Positions 34,612 to 34,761 of a stretch of 34,761 nucleotides of DNA are shown here, one piece after another. Each line of letters starts with the position of its first letter. Within the stretch, counting starts at the first letter, position 1. Below the pieces are notes generated by a model. The model was not told the origin of the DNA. It was given only the letters and a program-made list of their open reading frames with translations, and searched no databases. Source of the stretch: an endosymbiont of Lamellibrachia barhami (GTDB taxonomy: Bacteria; Pseudomonadota; Gammaproteobacteria; Chromatiales; Chromatiaceae); the NCBI RefSeq assembly GCF_011947365.2, contig NZ_JAAVSH020000001.1:1843020-1877780 (forward strand), written 5' to 3'. Both the position numbers and the translations under genes were made by a program.

Positions 34612-34641
34612 AAAAGGCAGAACCCTCAGGTCCTGCCTTTT
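34612..34641 (-). terminator. Intrinsic terminator of the right-edge cold-shock gene
   Basis: On the minus strand: AAAAGGCAG...CTGCCTTTT stem (34633-34641 with 34612-34620) with an inner ACC/GGT pairing, followed by TTTTTTATT. It lies 74 bases beyond the stop of the partial cold-shock gene and points the same way. Confidence 0.75.
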
Positions 34642-34714
34642 CAAGTCCTCACCCCCCAAAAGGGAATGAGGCCTGCATTGCGTTCAATGCAATGCCAAAT
34701 CGCAGCTCAATAAC

Positions 34715-34761
34715 TTAGAGCGGTACGATGTTCTCTGCCTGGGGACCTTTCTGACCCTGGG
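34715..34761 (-). CDS. Cold-shock protein, 3' fragment (continues past the window)
   Basis: Last 15 codons of a second CspA-family gene, reading QGQKGPQAENIVPL then TAA at 34715-34717. It matches the end of the intact cold-shock protein at 31746 ([13 protein letters not shown]). The rest is cut off by the window edge. Confidence 0.85.
   Translation of the reverse strand, partial: QGQKGPQAENIVPL

Noticed and set aside
34441-34659. 72-codon minus-strand open frame upstream of the PLD gene
   Set aside because: Runs through the cold-shock terminator at 34612-34641 and overlaps the PLD start and its ribosome site; no recognisable domain.

Overview
The window looks like chromosomal DNA from a free-living or marine-type gammaproteobacterium. 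The EF-P/EpmA/EpmB beta-lysylation set, the CspA-type cold-shock genes and the closely packed, GC-rich coding style all fit; species cannot be told from the sequence alone. No tRNA, rRNA, CRISPR array or insertion sequence was seen.

Left arm (1-7050, minus strand): two large secreted multi-domain proteins. One is a 1.3-kaa protein with two copies of a beta-sandwich domain, four putative Ig (He_PIG) repeats and a right-handed beta-helix. The other is a related lipoprotein with one beta-sandwich domain, four He_PIG repeats, a cadherin/VCBS-like domain and a fibronectin III end. In both, the reading frame breaks near the 3' end and the expected family ending continues in the next frame. Palindromic repeats lie between the genes.

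Centre (7052-28735): a 21.7-kb divergent locus that looks like one functional unit. The leftward arm encodes, in order from the shared intergenic region: a c-type cytochrome related to DUF1588/DUF1592 proteins, a LamG-domain lipoprotein with two haem c motifs, a Tat-exported DUF1501-like protein, a small secreted coiled-coil protein, a TPR protein, two TPR lipoproteins, a small secreted protein, an ExbB/TolQ proton channel, two ExbD/TolR proteins, a TonB-like rod protein with an AgmX/PglI C-terminus, and an ApbE flavin transferase. The rightward arm encodes an HzsA-related PD40/cytochrome lipoprotein, an SH3 plus beta-barrel protein, a second outer-membrane barrel, a TlpA-type thioredoxin, a DUF4266 lipoprotein and a DUF3570 outer-membrane protein. 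Most genes overlap by 1-31 bases. I infer a proton-motive-force driven, envelope-spanning machine, resembling the core of the Myxococcus Agl-Glt gliding apparatus, joined to an extracytoplasmic haem/flavin/thiol redox module. Its substrate is unknown. This is the most interesting system in the window.

Right arm (28736-34761): the EF-P modification genes (epmA-efp on minus, epmB divergent with overlapping start codons), a cold-shock gene with a structured leader, a GGDEF diguanylate cyclase with an unassigned N-terminal domain, a two-motif phospholipase D-family protein, and the last 15 codons of a second cold-shock gene cut by the window edge, followed by a good intrinsic terminator.
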